Notes: generated from the sequence alone by a model not told the origin. A DNA stretch of 64,000 bases from Echinarachnius parma (GCA_037951105.1 JBAMJV010002989.1:37349-101348), one strand, 5' to 3'. Shown: positions 1 through 13,163, counted from the stretch's first letter. A program made the numbers and translations.

Positions 1-782
1 GTATTACTATTGTATTATTTGGTTAATAAATAGCCATGATTTGGGAAAGCGATATTGATATTTTGGAAGGGCGGAAATCTAACTATAGCTATTTTCAGAG
101 ATATTGATGGAAATAAATTTAGACCTTGAAATTGTTTGTAAACAATTAGGTAATTATTTTTGTATAACGGAGGGACAATTTCGCACAGTAGCCTATACAT
201 TTTGTGTAAGAAAAATTACTTTTTTCTTCTCTCCTCCTTCTTCTTCTTACATTATTTCTACATCTCAAAAGACGAAATTGTATTTACAACAGTATGATAC
301 CGTAATACAGATCATAATGTATTCATTATGAGCAGAATTCACAATAAAGATATCAGAAATCATATGTCAACAATAATTAAAATGATTCACATTTTAATAA
401 ATCTCATATTGATAAAAAGCTTTATTTGGCTCTCTGTAACTTTGATGTGTATAATGTAACCAAACAGTCGATGGAACTGCAGCACTTGAATATAATATAC
501 CAGATGATCGAATAAATGGTTAGAGGAGGGGCATATATAGCTCTAAGGTTCTAAAAGAATGTTACTGGGTTAATCACACAACAGCGAACTGCAGTGAATA
601 AAACAGAACGACGGAGCGCCTTATAACGGACGGAATTGATTGAGAAAATATATTACGGTGGAAAACCGTCATCGAATGAGGCAGTGAATTGATACGTGTG
701 TTCAAATAAATTGCGGGGCGGGCCAAGTGGTCACGGAGAGAAGTGAGAGTAAACAGAACGTCATGTGAGAGCGAGAAGGGGG
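1..782. other. Intergenic, no gene seen
   Basis: AT-rich sequence. Short open frames have no family resemblance or splice context. Nothing else is supported here. Confidence 0.6.
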
Positions 783-1324
783 TTAAAGGGGTAGTACATT
801 TTTGGTAAGTCTGAGCTTTAGTAACCAAAACCTGCACAATGACATTACAAACTAATAGTTATAACTCCACCATGCTCGAAAGGTGTATAAGATTACAAAC
901 AACTAAGTGAAAAGCCTGCTATCATTAAAAAAGAGCCATTAAAACCAAAAAGGGCGCTCTCTAAAAAGTATTGATTTCAACCATTTTTCAAACCAAATGA
1001 TGCATGTAATATGTTGTTGAAATAATGATTAATAGAGCGATCATCAACAACTATTTAAAAACCTCTTTTGAACATTTTTGAAAAAGTGTAAGCATTTTAA
1101 AAATTTGTTTAAAAATCATCGAATAAATCTGGGGCCCAGATTTATTCTAATCGGATATATTTATTGTTATTTCAGCCGTTTCTGAACCGATTTTGATCAA
1201 ATAAAGTTTATTCTGCCATTAGAATTGTATGCTCTTTCAAATGTTACACTCAGTTTTTCATTATCTAAACAAAAAATTAATTTCGTGCAGCGCCCTCTAT
1301 ACCAAAACTTAACTACCCCTTTAA
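783..1324. mobile_element. TTAA-flanked MITE, family B, copy 1
   Basis: Begins TTAAAGGGGTAGT and ends in the inverted form AACTACCCCTTTAA. The interior (ATGCTCGAAAGG, GGGCGCTCTCTAAAAA, GCGCCCTCTATACCAAAACT) matches the copy at 34202-34772. TTAA at both ends suggests a piggyBac-type non-autonomous element. Confidence 0.75.
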
Positions 1325-1753
1325 GTAATGTGTTGGCTAAATTGAGTCGTACACACCATCCCTTTGATCGGATCTTTATTTATGTGATGTCAGCATTTCG
1401 GATAATAGTTAAATCAGATTTTGGAATATTTATCAGCAATATGAGAGAGCTTAATATGGTTTCTACAAGAATCGCAGACTTTAAACATGACTATCTCCGA
1501 ATAACAAAAAGGTGACGTATAAAAGCCCTTCTCATTTTCAGATAACAAGTCGGAGAAAGGTCGGTCAATAAAGAGGTGAAAGTATCATGGTTTGCCGGGA
1601 GGATATGTTGAGGGGATGGTCAGCTGAGTATATGAATTGTGATATTCCTTGATTTTTATGAAAAAAATAAGTATGATTCGGAATGAGTTGCTGCGCAAAA
1701 AACAATACTACTGACCGTATAATATGAAGGTTATAATACGTAGTGTATATTTG

Positions 1754-1978
1754 AAGAGCTTAATTCCAAAAGACGCAAATCAACTTTTGAAACATTGGAG
1801 AAAACGTACACATACCTATGGGAATATGAAATTGGAACGGTCCCACATTTTGATTTTGATTGTATAATTTTTCCTAAAAACTTGATTTTATGGATTGCTG
1901 AGTAAATTATTATTGTACTGATATCGATATATTAATTTGATGGAAAGTGGATTTAGCGCCTCTTGGAATTAAGCTCTT
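1754..1978. mobile_element. Foldback MITE, AAGAGCTTAATTCC family, copy 1
   Basis: Left end AAGAGCTTAATTCCAAAAG, right end GGATTTAGCGCC...GGAATTAAGCTCTT. Three relatives lie at about 4548, 9523 and 13635. Confidence 0.7.
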
Positions 1979-2310
1979 AATTTATACTGCTTTATGTGTT
2001 GTCTGTCGACGCTCGTGGCGCTTTAAAGAGAGAGAGAGAGAAGAAAAAACTGGGGGGAAATGAATAAGTATGTCAGAAATTAAATTCTCTATAAAGAGGT
2101 GGTGAAATCGCAATGGGGAGGATTAGGTGATGAGAAGAGGACACATTTCGAACTTCTGATTAGTTTGATGTCCATTTCAATAAAGCATCGACAGGCCCTC
2201 GCATCCACTATACACTTATACATTTAAATTGTTATTTCATAATTCTGTTTGTTTTGTAATGCTCATTTCATTTTTATTTTAAGAGATGTGAAATCAACAA
2301 CGATGGAACG

Positions 2311-3392
2311 CAGGGGTGTCGATCCGTTTTTGAGATTGGGGGGGCGAAATTTGAAAAAATTTCCAGAGTGACCACTGAGAGAGCTAAAAGCCCCACATTG
2401 GCATGCCCGGAAGTTTTATTATGCGCTCATTGAAAGTGATGGCTCGAAGACCTGACTTTGGGGGGCACCCACATTTGGGGACAATAATGGGGGTCCAGGG
2501 GGCGGAGCCCCCGGAAGCTTTTAGATTTCAGACATTTGCTCCTAGCATGGGTGTTAAAATTGTATAAAATAGTGAACCTACTCATAACGTATTTTTAAAT
2601 GGCATAGCGAGGAAAAGACTGAGCCTTGCATGAGATGGATCCACGTGATCATACTATAGAGCCATCGATATAGTCTAGGGCATTGGGCTCCCATGAAACT
2701 AAGCAAGGGCGGCAACAATTTCTCAAAAGTGTAGGGGAGACATTGCGAGGAAGCGAAGCGACCGAGCGGGGGAGAGTGTGGGAGGGGGTGTCCCCCTCCC
2801 ACAGTAGGGAGCTTTGGTATTTTTGGGCGTGAAATTGTGCGATTTGGTGCACACCTGAGACAGAAATTTCACGTAATATAAAGTATATAGGTATGGAACC
2901 AAACATACATAATGACAAAGGGAGTGGGACAATCTGCTCCTTTTTCAAATGTGGGGGGACATGATATTCCAATTTGATTTGCGTTCAGCGCATATGTACC
3001 GAGATTATTTTATTTTCTGTGACGGTGTGCTATCTATAGACGAGGGTTTAATAAACTTCGTTTGAGGTGTGCGTTTGAGAAATTACGCTGCCCAACACAT
3101 TTCAAAAGGTGAGTTCCCGCAACCCAAATGAAACTTGCAATATGAGAAACTGTATGCGCGCGAAGCGCGCGGCAAAAAAGAGATTTACAGTCCTTTTCAA
3201 ACTAAAAAACGGCTATTTTGAAGATTAATTATTGATAAATGTGTCTTTCCCCTCTTTGGCATTATATCACTCGATTTTTTTTCTTCCTCATTTTCGGAAT
3301 TATTGGGGGGGCGAAATGATATGTTCGCCCCCCCAATATTTTCATTGGGGGGGGCGACCGCCCCCCCTGCCCCCCCAGGATCGACACCCCTG
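2311..3392. mobile_element. hAT-like non-autonomous transposon with 8-bp target duplication (copy 1)
   Basis: Termini CAGGGGTGTCGATCC and GGATCGACACCCCTG are flanked by the direct repeat ATGGAACG (2303-2310 and 3393-3400). An 8-bp duplication and CAGGG ends fit the hAT superfamily. Poly-G/C tracts lie just inside the ends. No transposase frame is visible. Confidence 0.85.
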
Positions 3393-4547
3393 ATGGAACG
3401 AAACTTACAGAGAGGGGGAACAAAGGGAGACAAACAAATACAGAAAATAACGTTTTTGCCCCCTGACATTCCATGAATTTTAATTTTCATAGAACCATGA
3501 CGTTCTTGGAAATGTGACAAACTCATTTACAAAATATCATAAGCTATTCTAAGAATTAGCGTTGTTGAACTTGTGATCACAATACACATATTGTAGAACA
3601 TGTATACCATACCAAATTAATTTGTGTCAAACGGTGATACTTGACAAAAATTCCTCTGCGAATATAAATTATAGTTGTCCATCAACAAACTGATTAAATT
3701 GTAGCGATTTGGTTGTATAAAAAGGATGTTATTTTGTACTTGAGACCACAAGTACAGTATAGTTATACTTCAATCATCGTTAGGCTTACAAGTCGGGGGT
3801 CTACGAGTGATTACCAATGTTTATTCGATAAACTCGGGTAGATATGTGGGATGCGGCCTATAGGGATCATCGACCTGAATCCGGCTAGGCCAGCTCCTGC
3901 GGTCGTTACATTACCGGCTGCTGGGTTCTCATTTGCCAAAAAGTTTGATTTACTTTGACAATTTAACCTTGTTTAATTTCATGTCCCTCGTTGTAATCAA
4001 TACAATGCAGCACTTGAATAGCATTTGTAAACATGAATTTTAAGATAATGTTGTAGTTTGAGTTTGACGCAACATGACGCAATTTTGATAACGTTTATAT
4101 GGTTGTGTAGATACTAAATTTTTCGGCGTCTCAATTTTTGCAAAGAATATCCAATATAACTCACACGCAATTTCCACGGAATGGAATTGTATAGGGTACT
4201 TTTAATTCTGCTCCGTTTCAGATGTCTGCTTGTTCGACCGTGCCCATTTCGTTGCTTCATGTATACTCTCCGTTTCGCCCGATTTTGGTCGGATATGAAG
4301 GAGAAACGGCGCCGTGGGACTAAGCCAAGCCGAATAAAGCACGTGTCCTACGACTTACGCGGTAATATTTTACAAGATAGTAACAAATGGGAACGTGCCC
4401 CAAGATGCCCGCTCGATATAGGAATATACCTGTCCATCATCGCCATCATTATATCGCGACCAGGAACTCCAGCTTCGGGGCTTACGGAGATGTAATTGGA
4501 TTGCGAATGCCACCACGCAATAAACTCATTAAAGAGATACCAAATGA

Positions 4548-4737
4548 AGAGTTAACAGTAGGCCTATCAGTACATTAGTGAGCTAGGTAGCTTTCTAAAA
4601 CTAAACATTTTAGGACAAATAACACCAAAAAATGAAAACAAATTATAATCTCATATGCATGTGTACAATGTAGGAGAAAGAAACCCGCTTTTCTCCAAAC
4701 CTGAAAGTGGATTTAGCGTCTTTTTTAATTGAACTCT
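4548..4737. mobile_element. Foldback MITE, AAGAGCTTAATTCC family, left end deleted
   Basis: The right end (GTGGATTTAGCGTC...GAACTCTT) is intact. The left 45 bp present at 9528-9573 is missing, with GAG at the deletion junction. Confidence 0.65.
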
Positions 4738-5156
4738 TCAAATACTCTTCAATAAGACTTTCAAATAGATTATTGCTGTTTTTTGAACGAACCATTTCCC
4801 CCATGGTGAATTGTAACTACTGTGCAATTATTTTCACAGCAATAATCCTGAATCATGATGCACGAAACCTCAACATTTTTGTTTATTGAGAGGACTACAG
4901 TATTATTCAGAATATTGTAACGTGTTACGTTTTTTGTTTTGCCTATTCAAGCTGTTATAGCGTGCTAAAAGATATAAAGGAATATATTACATTCTTTGGC
5001 TATTTGTCCGTGTTTTAAAACCCTTGACGGCACATCAGTACCGTCGGCTTGTTTACCAAAATAATGGATTATTAATGACAGCGTTGGGACAAGGCAGTTA
5101 TTCATTCATGACACCGAGATTTGTTGGTTTTTAATTCTCCGTTCTCTGTCTATCTA

Positions 5157-5407
5157 AAGGACCGGTCACATATCACCGGATAGCGTAAATGGATGCCCGA
5201 CGGAGGATAAAATCCGTTCGTCTCCGTTTGTATACGCGTTTTATTTCTTGTTCGTTTCTTGTCAGGCGATGTAAGTTGTGCTGTCCGGCGGAATGTTTTG
5301 TGCATGAAGCAACGGAGACGACGTTCACCACCGGATAATTTGATTTCGCAAATGTTCCATTCGTTGGGCATCCGTTTACGCTATCCGGTAATATGTGACC
5401 GGGCCTT
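5157..5407. mobile_element. Foldback MITE, AAGGCCCGGTCACA family (copy 1)
   Basis: Inverted ends of about 40 bp: AAGGACCGGTCACATATCAC at left and the reverse of ATATGTGACCGGGCCTT at right, both containing the ATCCGTTTACGCTATCCGG core or its complement. Copy 2 is in the duplicated unit. Confidence 0.82.
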
Positions 5408-6895
5408 AACTCTCCCTCGGTGTAAAAGAAGCAGTTAATATGTGTTTGCAAGCACTTTGGGGGATTTTTAAAAATTCATTCTATCTTTGATTCATGAAAG
5501 GCCTCTGGCTGGAGAGATTGGTGAGAGGAAATTCAGGATTATTAATATATACCAAAACAGAGGATAAATACAATGTATCTACTTTTACCATGCATACACT
5601 GCAGAGGGTGTTTGGAAAATATTATAGTGATACATTGTATACACTATTACTCAATCAATTGCATAAAATCAATTTAGGCACATTCAAATGTCGAGAAATT
5701 ATTACAAATAAAGCACTCAGCTACCAATCTTGTGATTATGGCATTTATCATTAGAACATGCATGCATGGCATGACCATGCGGTGTTTGTGTTGCTTTCTT
5801 TAAATTAAATAGATTTTTAATAAACTATCTTAATAACGAGCTCCTGGCATTCCAGGTAATATATTTTGCAACTTTAGTACATAAAAAAAAAGGTACATTA
5901 TTGTGACGTTCCTTAATAATGTATATGCTTTTTCCAAATTCTAACAAAATCACTCGGACCTTCCACAATTGTCATGTGTCCAGGGGGTAATTGTCTTGGG
6001 GGTACAGGCCAGGGAGATGCGTAGGGTGCGTTGGGTACGCACCCCTCTCCCTCCCCCCCCCCCCCCCAAAAAAAAAAAAAACAACAAAAAAAAAACAACA
6101 ATTAAAAACAATCAGAACGGTCCACTTTTCGTCGGTCTCAAGTCCACTTTGTATCGGTCTCCACCATCCAAACCAGTGGTCTAGGGCAACGTTGTGTCTT
6201 GCTGGCAACCCCCCCCCCCCCCCCTCCCTCCCCCACTTACTTGGTCTCGGCCTCAAACATTTCAAAATGCCATATGTATCACTAGGAGCTGCAGCAGTTG
6301 AGCGTAAGAAGATAAATTAATCTAACATCATATCGTTTTAGTTTTCAATATTGTTTTCAGATGGGAATCAAACAGCGGCACTGTTTAATACTGTATTGGT
6401 TTTCAAACCACAGCAAATAATGCAATCATACAACAAAGAGTGTAAATTGAGAAAACATTTTGTTTTATTTGTTTACAAGCGAGTAATATAAAAGGTAAAT
6501 GTGATAAAATTCGTATATACTTTAGAGGACTGCCATCTCACATCCTTTGGGTAGAAGAATCCCTGCATTCTGATTGGTCAATTAGCATGTAAAAGTTTTT
6601 TACTGATACATGGCTCACTTTAGTTTGATTTGCATTTTTTTTCCCGCTTATTTTATAAAAAACTAATGCCGCACAGGGGTATTTTGTGGATTTAAAAAAA
6701 AAAAAAAAAAATTTCATTAAAAAAAATATTTCTGTTAAAATTGATAATTTTTTTTTATTTCATCTAAAAAAAAATTAAAAAAATTTTAATCTGATTTTTT
6801 TTTTCCATTTTTGATTTTTAAATTAATATAAAAAAAATTGTATAATTAAAAAAAAAAAAAAAAATTAAAATGTGAAATCAAATTTTTTCCCAGCC

Positions 6896-6980
6896 ATGGG
6901 TCGGTACTTTTGCAGCCATGGGTCGGTACTTTTTAAGCCATGGGTCGGTACTTTTTAAGCCATGGGTCGGTAAATTTAGC
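6896..6980. repeat. Tandem repeat, four copies of a 20-mer (GCCATGGGTCGGTACTTTTT)
   Basis: Four consecutive units; the last changes to GGTAAATTTAG. It follows about 200 bp of A/T homopolymer sequence. Present again at about 11910-11995. Confidence 0.85.
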
Positions 6981-7285
6981 CAATTTAGCCATTACTGGGA
7001 AAAAGAGAGAGAGAGAAGAAAAAACTGGGGGGAAATGAATAAGTATGTCAGAAATTAAATTCTCTATAAAGAGGTGGTGAAATCGCAATGGGGAGGATTA
7101 GGTGATGAGAAGAGGACACATTTCGAACTTCTGATTAGTTTGATGTCCATTTCAATAAAGCATCGACAGGCCCTCGCATCCACTATACACTTATACATTT
7201 AAATTGTTATTTCATAATTCTGTTTGTTTTGTAATGCTCATTTCATTTTTATTTTAAGAGATGTGAAATCAACAACGATGGAACG

Positions 7286-8368
7286 CAGGGGTGTCGATCC
7301 GTTTTTGAGATTGGGGGGGCGAAATTTGAAAAAATTTCCAGAGTGACCACTGAGAGAGCTAAAAGCCCCACATTGGCATGCCCGGAAGTTTTATTATGCG
7401 CTCATTGAAAGTGATGGCTCGAAGACCTGACTTTGGGGGGCACCCACATTTGGGGACAATAATGGGGGTCCAGGGGGCGGAGCCCCCGGAAGCTTTTAGA
7501 TTTCAGACATTTGCTCCTAGCATGGGTGTTAAAATTGTATAAAATAGTGAACCTACTCATAACGTATTTTTAAATGGCATAGCGAGGAAAAGACTGAGCC
7601 TTGCATGAGATGGATCCACGTGATCATACTATAGAGCCATCGATATAGTCTAGGGCATTGGGCTCCCATGAAACTAAGCAAGGGCGGCAACAATTTCTCA
7701 AAAGTGTAGGGGAGACATTGCGAGGAAGCGAAGCGACCGAGCGGGGGAGAGTGTGGGAGGGGGTGTCCCCCTCCCACAGTAGGGAGCTTTGGTATTTTTG
7801 GGCGTGAAATTGTGCGATTTGGTGCACACCTGAGACAGAAATTTCACGTAATATAAAGTATATAGGTATGGAACCAAACATACATAATGACAAAGGGAGT
7901 GGGACAATCTGCTCCTTTTTCAAATGTGGGGGGACATGATATTCCAATTTGATTTGCGTTCAGCGCATATGTACCGAGATTATTTTATTTTCTGTGACGG
8001 TGTGCTATCTATAGACGAGGGTTTAATAAACTTCGTTTGAGGTGTGCGTTTGAGAAATTACGCTGCCCAACACATTTCAAAAGGTGAGTTCCCGCAACCC
8101 AAATGAAACTTGCAATATGAGAAACTGTATGCGCGCGAAGCGCGCGGCAAAAAAGAGATTTACAGTCCTTTTCAAACTAAAAAACGGCTATTTTGAAGAT
8201 TAATTATTGATAAATGTGTCTTTCCCCTCTTTGGCATTATATCACTCGATTTTTTTTCTTCCTCATTTTCGGAATTATTGGGGGGGCGAAATGATATGTT
8301 CGCCCCCCCAATATTTTCATTGGGGGGGGGCGACCGCCCCCCCTGCCCCCCCAGGATCGACACCCCTG
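7286..8368. mobile_element. hAT-like non-autonomous transposon (copy 2, in duplicated unit)
   Basis: Same element and same ATGGAACG duplications as 2311-3392, carried along by the 5-kb tandem duplication rather than inserted independently. Confidence 0.85.
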
Positions 8369-9522
8369 ATGGAACGAAACTTACAGAGAGGGGGAACAAA
8401 GGGAGACAAACAAATACAGAAAATAACGTTTTTGCCCCCTGACATTCCATGAATTTTAATTTTCATAGAACCATGACGTTCTTGGAAATGTGACAAACTC
8501 ATTTACAAAATATCATAAGCTATTCTAAGAATTAGCGTTGTTGAACTTGTGATCACAATACACATATTGTAGAACATGTATACCATACCAAATTAATTTG
8601 TGTCAAACGGTGATACTTGACAAAAATTCCTCTGCGAATATAAATTATAGTTGTCCATCAACAAACTGATTAAATTGTAGCGATTTGGTTGTATAAAAAG
8701 GATGTTATTTTGTACTTGAGACCACAAGTACAGTATAGTTATACTTCAATCATCGTTAGGCTTACAAGTCGGGGGTCTACGAGTGATTACCAATGTTTAT
8801 TCGATAAACTCGGGTAGATATGTGGGATGCGGCCTATAGGGATCATCGACCTGAATCCGGCTAGGCCAGCTCCTGCGGTCGTTACATTACCGGCTGCTGG
8901 GTTCTCATTTGCCAAAAAGTTTGATTTACTTTGACAATTTAACCTTGTTTAATTTCATGTCCCTCGTTGTAATCAATACAATGCAGCACTTGAATAGCAT
9001 TTGTAAACATGAATTTTAAGATAATGTTGTAGTTTGAGTTTGACGCAACATGACGCAATTTTGATAACGTTTATATGGTTGTGTAGATACTAAATTTTTC
9101 GGCGTCTCAATTTTTGCAAAGAATATCCAATATAACTCACACGCAATTTCCACGGAATGGAATTGTATAGGGTACTTTTAATTCTGCTCCGTTTCAGATG
9201 TCTGCTTGTTCGACCGTGCCCATTTCGTTGCTTCATGTATACTCTCCGTTTCGCCCGATTTTGGTCGGATATGAAGGAGAAACGGCGCCGTGGGACTAAG
9301 CCAAGCCGAATAAAGCACGTGTCCTACGACTTACGCGGTAATATTTTACAAGATAGTAACAAATGGGAACGTGCCCCAAGATGCCCGCTCGATATAGGAA
9401 TATACCTGTCCATCATCGCCATCATTATATCGCGACCAGGAACTCCAGCTTCGGGGCTTACGGAGATGTAATTGGATTGCGAATGCCACCACGCAATAAA
9501 CTCATTAAAGAGATACCAAATG

Positions 9523-9757
9523 AAGAGCTTAGTTCTAGAAGGCGCCTATTCCACTTTCCATACAAGTTGAGTTAACAGTAGGCCTATCAGTACATTAGTG
9601 AGCTAGGTAGCTTTCTAAAACTAAACATTTTAGGACAAATAACACCAAAAAATGAAAACAAATTATAATCTCATATGCATGTGTACAATGTAGGAGAAAG
9701 AAACCCGCTTTTCTCCAAACCTGAAAGTGGATTTAGCGTCTTTTTTAATTGAACTCT
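9523..9757. mobile_element. Foldback MITE, AAGAGCTTAATTCC family, complete copy in unit 2
   Basis: Left end AAGAGCTTAGTTCTAGAAGG, right end GATTTAGCGTC...GAACTCTT. Confidence 0.7.
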
Positions 9758-10176
9758 TCAAATACTCTTCAATAAGACTTTCAAATAGATTATTGCTGTT
9801 TTTTGAACGAACCATTTCCCCCATGGTGAATTGTAACTACTGTGCAATTATTTTCACAGCAATAATCCTGAATCATGATGCACGAAACCTCAACATTTTT
9901 GTTTATTGAGAGGACTACAGTATTATTCAGAATATTGTAACGTGTTACGTTTTTTGTTTTGCCTATTCAAGCTGTTATAGCGTGCTAAAAGATATAAAGG
10001 AATATATTACATTCTTTGGCTATCTGTCCGTGTTTTAAAACCCTTGACGGCACATCAGTACCGTCGGCTTGTTTACCAAAATAATGGATTATTAATGACA
10101 GCGTTGGGACAAGGCAGTTATTCATTCATGACACCGAGATTTGTTGGTTTTTAATTCTCCGTTCTCTGTCTATCTA

Positions 10177-10427
10177 AAGGACCGGTCACATATCACCGGA
10201 TAGCGTAAATGGATGCCCGACGGAGGATAAAATCCGTTCGTCTCCGTTTGTATACGCGTTTTATTTCTTGTTCGTTTCTTGTCAGGCGATGTAAGTTGTG
10301 CTGTCCGGCGGAATGTTTTGTGCATGAAGCAACGGAGACGACGTTCACCACCGGATAATTTGATTTCGCAAATGTTCCATTCGTTGGGCATCCGTTTACG
10401 CTATCCGGTAATATGTGACCGGGCCTT
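10177..10427. mobile_element. Foldback MITE, AAGGCCCGGTCACA family (copy 2)
   Basis: Second-unit counterpart of 5157-5407 at offset 5020. Confidence 0.82.
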
Positions 10428-12041
10428 AACTCTCCCTCGGTGTAAAAGAAGCAGTTAATATGTGTTTGCAAGCACTTTGGGGGATTTTTAAAAATTCATT
10501 CTATCTTTGATTCATGAAAGGCCTCTGGCTGGAGAGATTGGTGAGAGGAAATTCAGGATTATTAATATATACCAAAACAGAGGATAAATACAATGTATCT
10601 ACTTTTACCATGCATACACTGCAGAGGGTGTTTGGAAAATATTATAGTGATACATTGTATACACTATTACTCAATCAATTGCATAAAATCAATTTAGGCA
10701 CATTCAAATGTCGAGAAATTATTACAAATAAAGCACTCAGCTACCAATCTTGTGATTATGGCATTTATCATTAGAACATGCATGCATGGCATGACCATGC
10801 GGTGTTTGTGTTGCTTTCTTTAAATTAAATAGATTTTTAATAAACTATCTTAATAACGAGCTCCTGGCATTCCAGGTAATATATTTTGCAACTTTAGTAC
10901 ATAAAAAAAAAGGTACATTATTGTGACGTTCCTTAATAATGTATATGCTTTTTCCAAATTCTAACAAAATCACTCGGACCTTCCACAATTGTCATGTGTC
11001 CAGGGGGTAATTGTCTTGGGGGTACAGGCCAGGGAGATGCGTAGGGTGCGTTGGGTACGCACCCCTCTCCCTCCCCCCCCCCCAAAAAAAAAAAAAAAAC
11101 AACAAAAAAAAAACAACAATTAAAAACAATCAGAACGGTCCACTTTTCGTCGGTCTCAAGTCCACTTTGTATCGGTCTCCACCATCCAAACCAGTGGTCT
11201 AGGGCAACGTTGTGTCTTGCTGGCAACCCCCCCCCCCCCCCTCCCTCCCCCACTTACTTGGTCTCGGCCTCAAACATTTCAAAATGCCATATGTATCACT
11301 AGGAGCTGCAGCAGTTGAGCGTAAGAAGATAAATTAATCTAACATCATATCGTTTTAGTTTTCAATATTGTTTTCAGATGGGAATCAAACAGCGGCACTG
11401 TTTAATACTGTATTGGTTTTCAAACCACAGCAAATAATGCAATCATACAACAAAGAGTGTAAATTGAGAAAACATTTTGTTTTATTTGTTTACAAGCGAG
11501 TAATATAAAAGGTAAATGTGATAAAATTCGTATATACTTTAGAGGACTGCCATCTCACATCCTTTGGGTAGAAGAATCCCTGCATTCTGATTGGTCAATT
11601 AGCATGTAAAAGTTTTTTACTGATACATGGCTCACTTTAGTTTGATTTGCATTTTTTTTCCCGCTTATTTTATAAAAAACTAATGCCGCACAGGGGTATT
11701 TTGTGGATTTAAAAAAAAAAAAAAAAAATTTCATTAAAAAAAATATTTCTGTTAAAATTGATAATTTTTTTTAATTTCATCTAAAAAAAAATTAAAAAAA
11801 TTTTAATCTGATTTTTTTTTTCCATTTTTGATTTTTAAATTAATATAAAAAAAATTGTATAATTAAAAAAAAAAAAAAAAATTAAAATGTGAAATCAAAT
11901 TTTTTCCCAGCCATGGGTCGGTACTTTTGCAGCCATGGGTCGGTACTTTTTAAGCCATGGGTCGGTACTTTTTAAGCCATGGGTCGGTAAATTTAGCCAA
12001 TTTAGCCATTACTGGGAAAAAGTCTGATTTTCACATTTTTT

Positions 12042-12240
12042 CGCGCCCATTTTATAAAACAAATGCTGCACAGGCATATTTCGTGGATCGGTAAGAATTG
12101 TATGCACTCTTTTAACTTTGGAAATGGTCTAAAACCCACTCGCTGCGCTCGTGGGTTTAAACCATACCAAAGTTAAACTCGTGCATCCAATTCGTACCGA
12201 TCCACTCATGCCTGTGCATCATTTGTATAATGATGGGGCC
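12042..12240. mobile_element. Foldback element upstream of gene 1
   Basis: Arms of nearly 100 bp: left GCTGCACAGGCATATTTCGT and GATCGGTAAGAATTG, right the complement including TACCGATCC and CATGCCTGTGCATCAT. A short GCTGCGC centre lies around 12145. Part of the left end resembles 6640-6680. Confidence 0.75.
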
Positions 12241-12949
12241 CTAGCACGGGCGTAGCGAGTTACGTAATACTTATTCAACTGGGGGGAATGAATGAATAGA
12301 TCATCCAGATGAATGGGTATCAATGACATGTCTACGCACGTGGACCCTAGGATTGTGACTTTTTTTATACCGACCCTTCTTTATAACTTTCTAGTACTTA
12401 GCTGGGCTGTTTTGGCGCCAGACGCACAAAAGCTCGTTGCGTGTGCATGTCCGTGAGTGTGTTTGTGTATGTTCAGGCATTACACGGTTGACCGCATCTC
12501 GACACACCCATGCCCACTGGTCAGTTATAACACGCGGGCTATAATGTATACAGCGGACTGCATACGTCACATTGAAATAAGGAAAATTGTTATATTTTTG
12601 TATATAAAAGTAATATTCATAATAAGGTAGGAGAAAAGGAAAAAAAATGAAATATCGCAATATTTTTAGCGGTGCCATATAAATAATTTGTTGATGATAT
12701 ATAAAATTGTATAATACTTTTAAAATATGTGAAGATGAAATCAATAGAAAAGCAATTGGCAACAATAGTCAGATTTGACTGATTGCCACCAAACTAAACA
12801 ACAACAACAGTGGCGTAGAAGTGGGAGCGAAGCGACCTATCCCATGGGCGTGAAACTCAAGGGTGGGAGGGTGTGTGAGGGGGTTACGGTGATGTCCGTT
12901 CTATGCCCGGTAGCTGCCCTGTACTTGTCTGATAATCGTGCGTTTTTTG

Positions 12950-13092
12950 TACGTTAAATCCATTCCATATCCGTTTGTAGGACACTTCGAGCAGCAACGG
13001 AGACGACGTTCGTCACCGAATAATTTTATTTCGCAAATTTTATATTCGTTCGGCATACGTTTTTCCAATCCGGTTGGATGTGACCGGGCCTT
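12950..13092. mobile_element. Truncated AAGGCCCGGTCACA-family MITE directly upstream of gene 1
   Basis: CAACGGAGACGACGTTCGTC, ATTTTATTTCGCAAAT and the terminal GATGTGACCGGGCCTT match the right half of 5157-5407. It ends 71 bp before the gene 1 ATG. Confidence 0.75.
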
Positions 13093-13163
13093 ATGCTGCT
13101 GACCTGCATGCACTGTGCAGCAGTACAACAGTGAGCTCAATAGTTCATAATTATATGAGCAAA

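Larger units (their letters stand above)
2029..7003. repeat. Tandem duplication of about 5 kb, copy 1
   Basis: Nearly identical to 7004-12023 at an offset of 4975 bp (5020 after position 4555). Both copies start in an AG run and end after ACTGGGAAAAAG, with AG microhomology at the joint. The unit holds a hAT-like element, a decayed MITE, a GGCCCGGTCACA foldback element, A/T-rich low-complexity sequence and four copies of a GCCATGGGTCGGTACTTTTT repeat. No gene is recognised in it. Confidence 0.93.
7004..12023. repeat. Tandem duplication of about 5 kb, copy 2
   Basis: Same content as copy 1 but about 45 bp longer near 9528-9573, where it keeps the left terminus of a MITE that copy 1 has lost. 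It also differs by single bases and by homopolymer lengths. An open frame of 104 codons is duplicated in both units (4181 and 9157), but nothing suggests a real gene. Confidence 0.93.

Noticed and set aside
2578..2972. Minus-strand open frames rich in Pro/Gly/Leu (also at 7553-7947)
   Set aside because: They lie inside the hAT-like element and arise from its poly-G/C tracts; no transposase motifs.
4181..4578. Open frames of 104 and 63 codons, duplicated at 9157-9575
   Set aside because: No recognisable family, overlapping frames, and conserved only because the whole 5-kb unit is duplicated; no splice or promoter context.
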